Source: Ichthyophis bannanicus (lineage: Eukaryota; Chordata; Amphibia; Gymnophiona; Ichthyophiidae). Taken from it: DNA of 64,000 nucleotides. Position 1 is the first letter of the stretch, and each line of letters starts with the position of its first letter. The notes under the pieces were generated by a model. The model saw nothing but the letters and a program-made list of their open reading frames with translations. It had not been told where the DNA came from and did not search any database. A program made the translations under genes and the position numbers. Below are positions 61,055 to 64,000 of the stretch, in pieces. Location: assembly GCA_033557465.1 (NCBI GenBank), contig CM066045.1, positions 136,173,596 to 136,237,595 on the forward strand, read 5' to 3'.

Positions 61055-62402
61055 TTATACTTCTTTAGCACAGATTGCACAGCTTATTTCCATGTCTGAG
61101 ACATTGTCTAAATCCACAGTGTCTCCCAAGTCCATATCCTCCACACTAGACTCTTCTTGGTAACTGTTTCCCCTGGTATCTTCCTGAGAAGCCTCACTAG
61201 CTTGCACAGCCTTTAGGAGCTTCTCCCAGGTACCCTTAACAGTATGTGAGCTTGTGGGGGAAGGGCAGGAAAAACCCTCTTTGTCTAATAAGCCTTTCAA
61301 ATGTTGTAAAGGGCTCACCTTATTAGTGCTGCTTTTCCACCTTATAGATTCCTTACTAGAAGAAGAGTTGAGCCATGAACTCTTGGAGAATATTTCCTCC
61401 TCTGAGGACTCCTCCCCTGAGCTTTCCACTGGCCTTGTCAGCTCTTTGCTCCTGGTTCTCAATTGCTTCTGTGCAAGGGATTTCCATGGGTTTCTTGTCC
61501 TTCCTTCCTGGAACCCTCGTGTCCTCTGTGTCTGTGTCCTCTCTCTCTCTCCTTCTCATACGGTTCTCCCTCCTTCTCTGCTGTATAAGTGCAGCTTCCG
61601 TTCCTAAATGTTTGGGGCTGTCCTATCCCCTTTGACTCCTCCCCCAAACCACTCCCTTCTCCTCCCTCTATCTCCATGGGAACAGGGCGTGTGCTTAGGT
61701 CTGCACTTCTCTGTGAGAAATCTTTACCTTTAGTGTTGGTGTTAACCCTTTCAGTGCCTGCAGTTTTATGGGTAAAAGAAAAAAAAGGCAGTTTTCCCTT
61801 TTTTTTTCTGCCCTCAGCGGCTGCTTCTCCACCACAATATACAACCTGCGTAAAAACTTAAAGTGAACCTCCTGCCACACTACATTTTCCACCAAATCAC
61901 GAGCTCCTGCCACACTATCACAGAATTCACCAGGTTCCCTGATCTCGCTCCTGTTTCTGAACCATAGCCAAGAAAAAAACATGACTCCGTTCTCTTCTTC
62001 AAGACATCCTACCCTTTGGCATCATTGGCCAAAAATACCTGATCAAAGCAACTAGGTTGAAAACTTTGGGTATTTACTCCAAGGACTCAACTGGAGGAAA
62101 CCATAAAACTTTTTAACTAAATCAAACTCCTCCCTTAACCAATGAAAGGACTTGCACACTAGTCCAAAAGGTAGGAAAATTTGAGCCATCCAGTACAAAC
62201 CCTTCACATTCCAAATCTTCAACAACTCATTCTCTAGCCCTGGCTTAAATTCTCTGTTACCCTGGATAGGTAGGTAGGGGAAATACCCAATGGGCCCTTT
62301 CAGTTTCTTCCTGGACCCCCCAGGCCCAACATAACGGTGCAACCAAATGACTACTTTTAATGTGACAGGCAATTGAGTTGATGCTCCATGTAGCACATAC
62401 AC
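61055..62402 (-). pseudogene. Unidentified degenerate coding-like block (retroelement gag/ORF1-like?)
   Basis: Four long minus-strand frames tile this block: 62402-62052, 61982-61695, 61677-61459 and 61462-61055. The first reads 'LKVVIWLHRYVGPGGSRKKL' and 'LVCKSFHWLREEF', the second 'CDSVAGARDLVENVVWQEVH'. The third and fourth are charged and low in complexity ('EREREGHRHRGHEGSRKEG'-like; 'SGEESSEEEIFSKSSW'). The first two resemble zinc-knuckle gag or LINE ORF1 proteins in style, but I see no CCHC motif and cannot name the family. Frames are broken, so it is not a live gene. Confidence 0.3.
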
Positions 62403-63640
62403 TAAATAGCTTCAAGCACAACATCCATGCATTGCAAAGTACCCTCAAGCCAATTCTGAACTTGCCTCATCTGACAATTTACACTATACATTCACAAACC
62501 TGGAGATCCCAATACCATATTTTCCCATACCCCATGTAAATCCCTCAACTTGACTCTAGACTTCTTACCTCTTCACAAAAAATGACAACCTTCTCTGTTC
62601 CAACCAGGCCGGCACTACCATTAGGCAAACTAGGTGGCTGCTTAGAATGCCAAAACGTAGAGGGCAGCACTGGAAAGCTCTCTCTTGCCTCCCAGTTACT
62701 AACTGCACAATGAGCTGAAGAAATGCTGCTGTTGCAAAAGAGGTTGTGCTGTTGCTGCCTCTATCTCCCTGCTGCATCAGCTGAGCACCAGGCCAGTGAG
62801 CTGTGAGTGCTGCCCCACTCGCTTCCCCCATCCAGCAGCACAGCCCCACAGGAACTCCTGTTCCCCTCTGTCCTTCCTTCCCTGTGGTTCAAACATCCGA
62901 TTGGAACTGGAGGGGTGGGGGGGTCGGGGTCAGCCATTCAAATGCGTGTATTTGCAACTCAGTGTTTGCATGACTGGCCTGGTCCCTCCCTCCTCTGACG
63001 TGACCTACATCAAAGAAGGGAAGGAGGGACCTGACCTGCCTACAAACACGGGTCTGCCTCACTGCTGCTGCTGGGGCCACCTCCGAGAAAACAAAAAAGC
63101 GGTAGGGCAACGCAGGGGGGCAGGGCAGGTTGGGGCCTGCAACCTGAAATGCGCCCCTCATCCTTTTGCGCCCTGTGTGGCTGCAACTCTACTATGGTGT
63201 TGAACTCTACTATGACCTTGTTGTCCCTAAGTGCCTCTTTTACACCTCATTTATCTACTGGTCCGTCTTACTTGCAGATTTCTTGCTCTGAATGTACTTG
63301 AAAATGTTTTTTTTTATGAATTTTGGCCTCTTCAGCAATTTTCTTTTCAAACTATCTTTTTGTCTGCCTTATCAATGCTTTGCATTTAACTTGCCAGTGC
63401 TTATGAACTGTACCTCCCTAGCATATCCTGATATGGCATTTGCACAGTTAATGTTGCCAAATCTATTAGCTTCTTAAGTTCTGCTAAAATTTCATCATCT
63501 ATTTGCTTGAAGCAATCATTTATTTCATCCAGGAACCTTATCTCCCTAGCATGTCCTGATGTGACATTTATCCAGTCAATGTTGCCAAATCTGTTGGTTT
63601 CAAAATTTCTGTTCACATTTCATCATCCGTCTGTTCATTC
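62403..63640. other. Unrecognised; diverged copy of the TTAGGCAAA family
   Basis: The run 'accattaggcaaactaggtg' followed by 'gctgcttagaatgcc' near 62614-62650 is a diverged start of the repeat at 2398 and 34519. The words 'atgaggggcgcatttcagg' (reverse strand, about 63160) may mark its other side. Two direct copies of 'tccctagcatRtcctgatRt' occur at 63415 and 63542 within a roughly 127-bp duplication. Confidence 0.4.
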
Positions 63641-63649
63641 AGGCTAGGC

Positions 63650-64000
63650 GCATGGTAATGACACTACCACTTCGTACTACTTAACAGACTTTTTATACTG
63701 CTTTTTGGATAGTCAACGCAGTTTACAATTAAGAAAACTTTGGAAATGCTTACATTACAGAGATAGGTAACACATTTACAATTGATAAATAAATACACAA
63801 GATGGGTTTACACCAGAACTGGTTAACAAATCAAATATGTAATAGTGGCGAAAGTGAACCTAACATTAAATGAATATCGGGTATCTGTTGCTGCTCCTCC
63901 AATAATTATTCTGCTTAGTATATTGGGTAATTGAGAAAAGGGCATTGCTCAGTGAGGGGGTGAGTAGACCTTTGAGCTTCTCCTTAAGAATCTATCATGT
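63650..64000 (-). mobile_element. L2-type LINE 3' end, cut by the window edge
   Basis: 'ttatactgctttttggatag' and 'caacgcagtttacaattaag' on the + strand are the reverse complement of an L2-like 3' UTR. The copy would continue to the right, beyond the window. No coding motif is reached. Confidence 0.45.

Overview
The window is nuclear DNA of a vertebrate with a large, repeat-rich genome. It holds CR1 and L2 LINEs, L1/Tx1-type elements, PIF/Harbinger, hAT and Tigger-like DNA transposons, and one intron-containing host gene. The repeat mix, above all the two CR1 3' end types and an abundant L1-like ORF1 family, fits an amphibian, and I lean towards a caecilian. That placement is inference; no single base proves it. 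There is no prokaryotic gene, CRISPR array or phage.

Only one host gene is supported. It is a three-exon methyltransferase of the NNMT/INMT/PNMT family on the + strand (exons 34289-34442, 38685-38892 and 48942-49377; 265 residues), with a TATA box at 34228 and a polyadenylation signal at 49498. It aligns without gaps to human NNMT in the core, but the nicotinamide-contacting aspartate (position 197) is serine. Its substrate is therefore open.

Layout: 1-4.2 kb is mostly unrecognised sequence with CR1 and LINE scraps. 4.2-7.6 kb is a decayed L2 on the minus strand. 7.6-10 kb is a CR1 on the minus strand with a readable ORF1 esterase and a large internal deletion in ORF2. 10.7-11.1 kb is a hAT MITE. 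11.5-14.6 kb is a CR1 3' end split by an L1/Tx1-type element with an open ORF1 and a clean 15-bp target duplication. 15.9-18.3 kb and 26.6-27.5 kb are CR1 copies on the minus strand. 19.8-22.0 kb and 24.7-25.4 kb are copies of a second L2 family. 28-31.9 kb is a nearly intact L2 on the + strand with one frameshift. 32-34 kb holds small DNA transposons.

Intron 1 of the methyltransferase (4.2 kb) carries a Harbinger-type MITE and an L1-like ORF1 remnant. Intron 2 (10 kb) carries a Tigger-like element and a 7.7-kb Harbinger-type element (40248-47951). The latter encodes a spliced Myb/SANT-like protein but no recognisable DDE transposase. It has CGCG-rich subterminal arrays, several tRNA-like A/B-box modules, a nested hAT MITE, and a nested fold-back plus minisatellite block. 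A 128-bp palindromic MITE with related termini abuts its right end and shares the TAA target duplication.

Downstream (50-64 kb) lie another L1-like ORF1 copy, two large non-autonomous hAT elements with 8-bp target duplications (53355-56717 and 57402-59838), a degenerate unidentified coding-like block at 61.0-62.4 kb, and LINE 3' ends. The strongest novelty candidates are the Myb-only Harbinger element with tRNA-like modules, and the recurrent arrangement of terminal repeat, GC-rich fold-back and minisatellite in three hAT-like elements.
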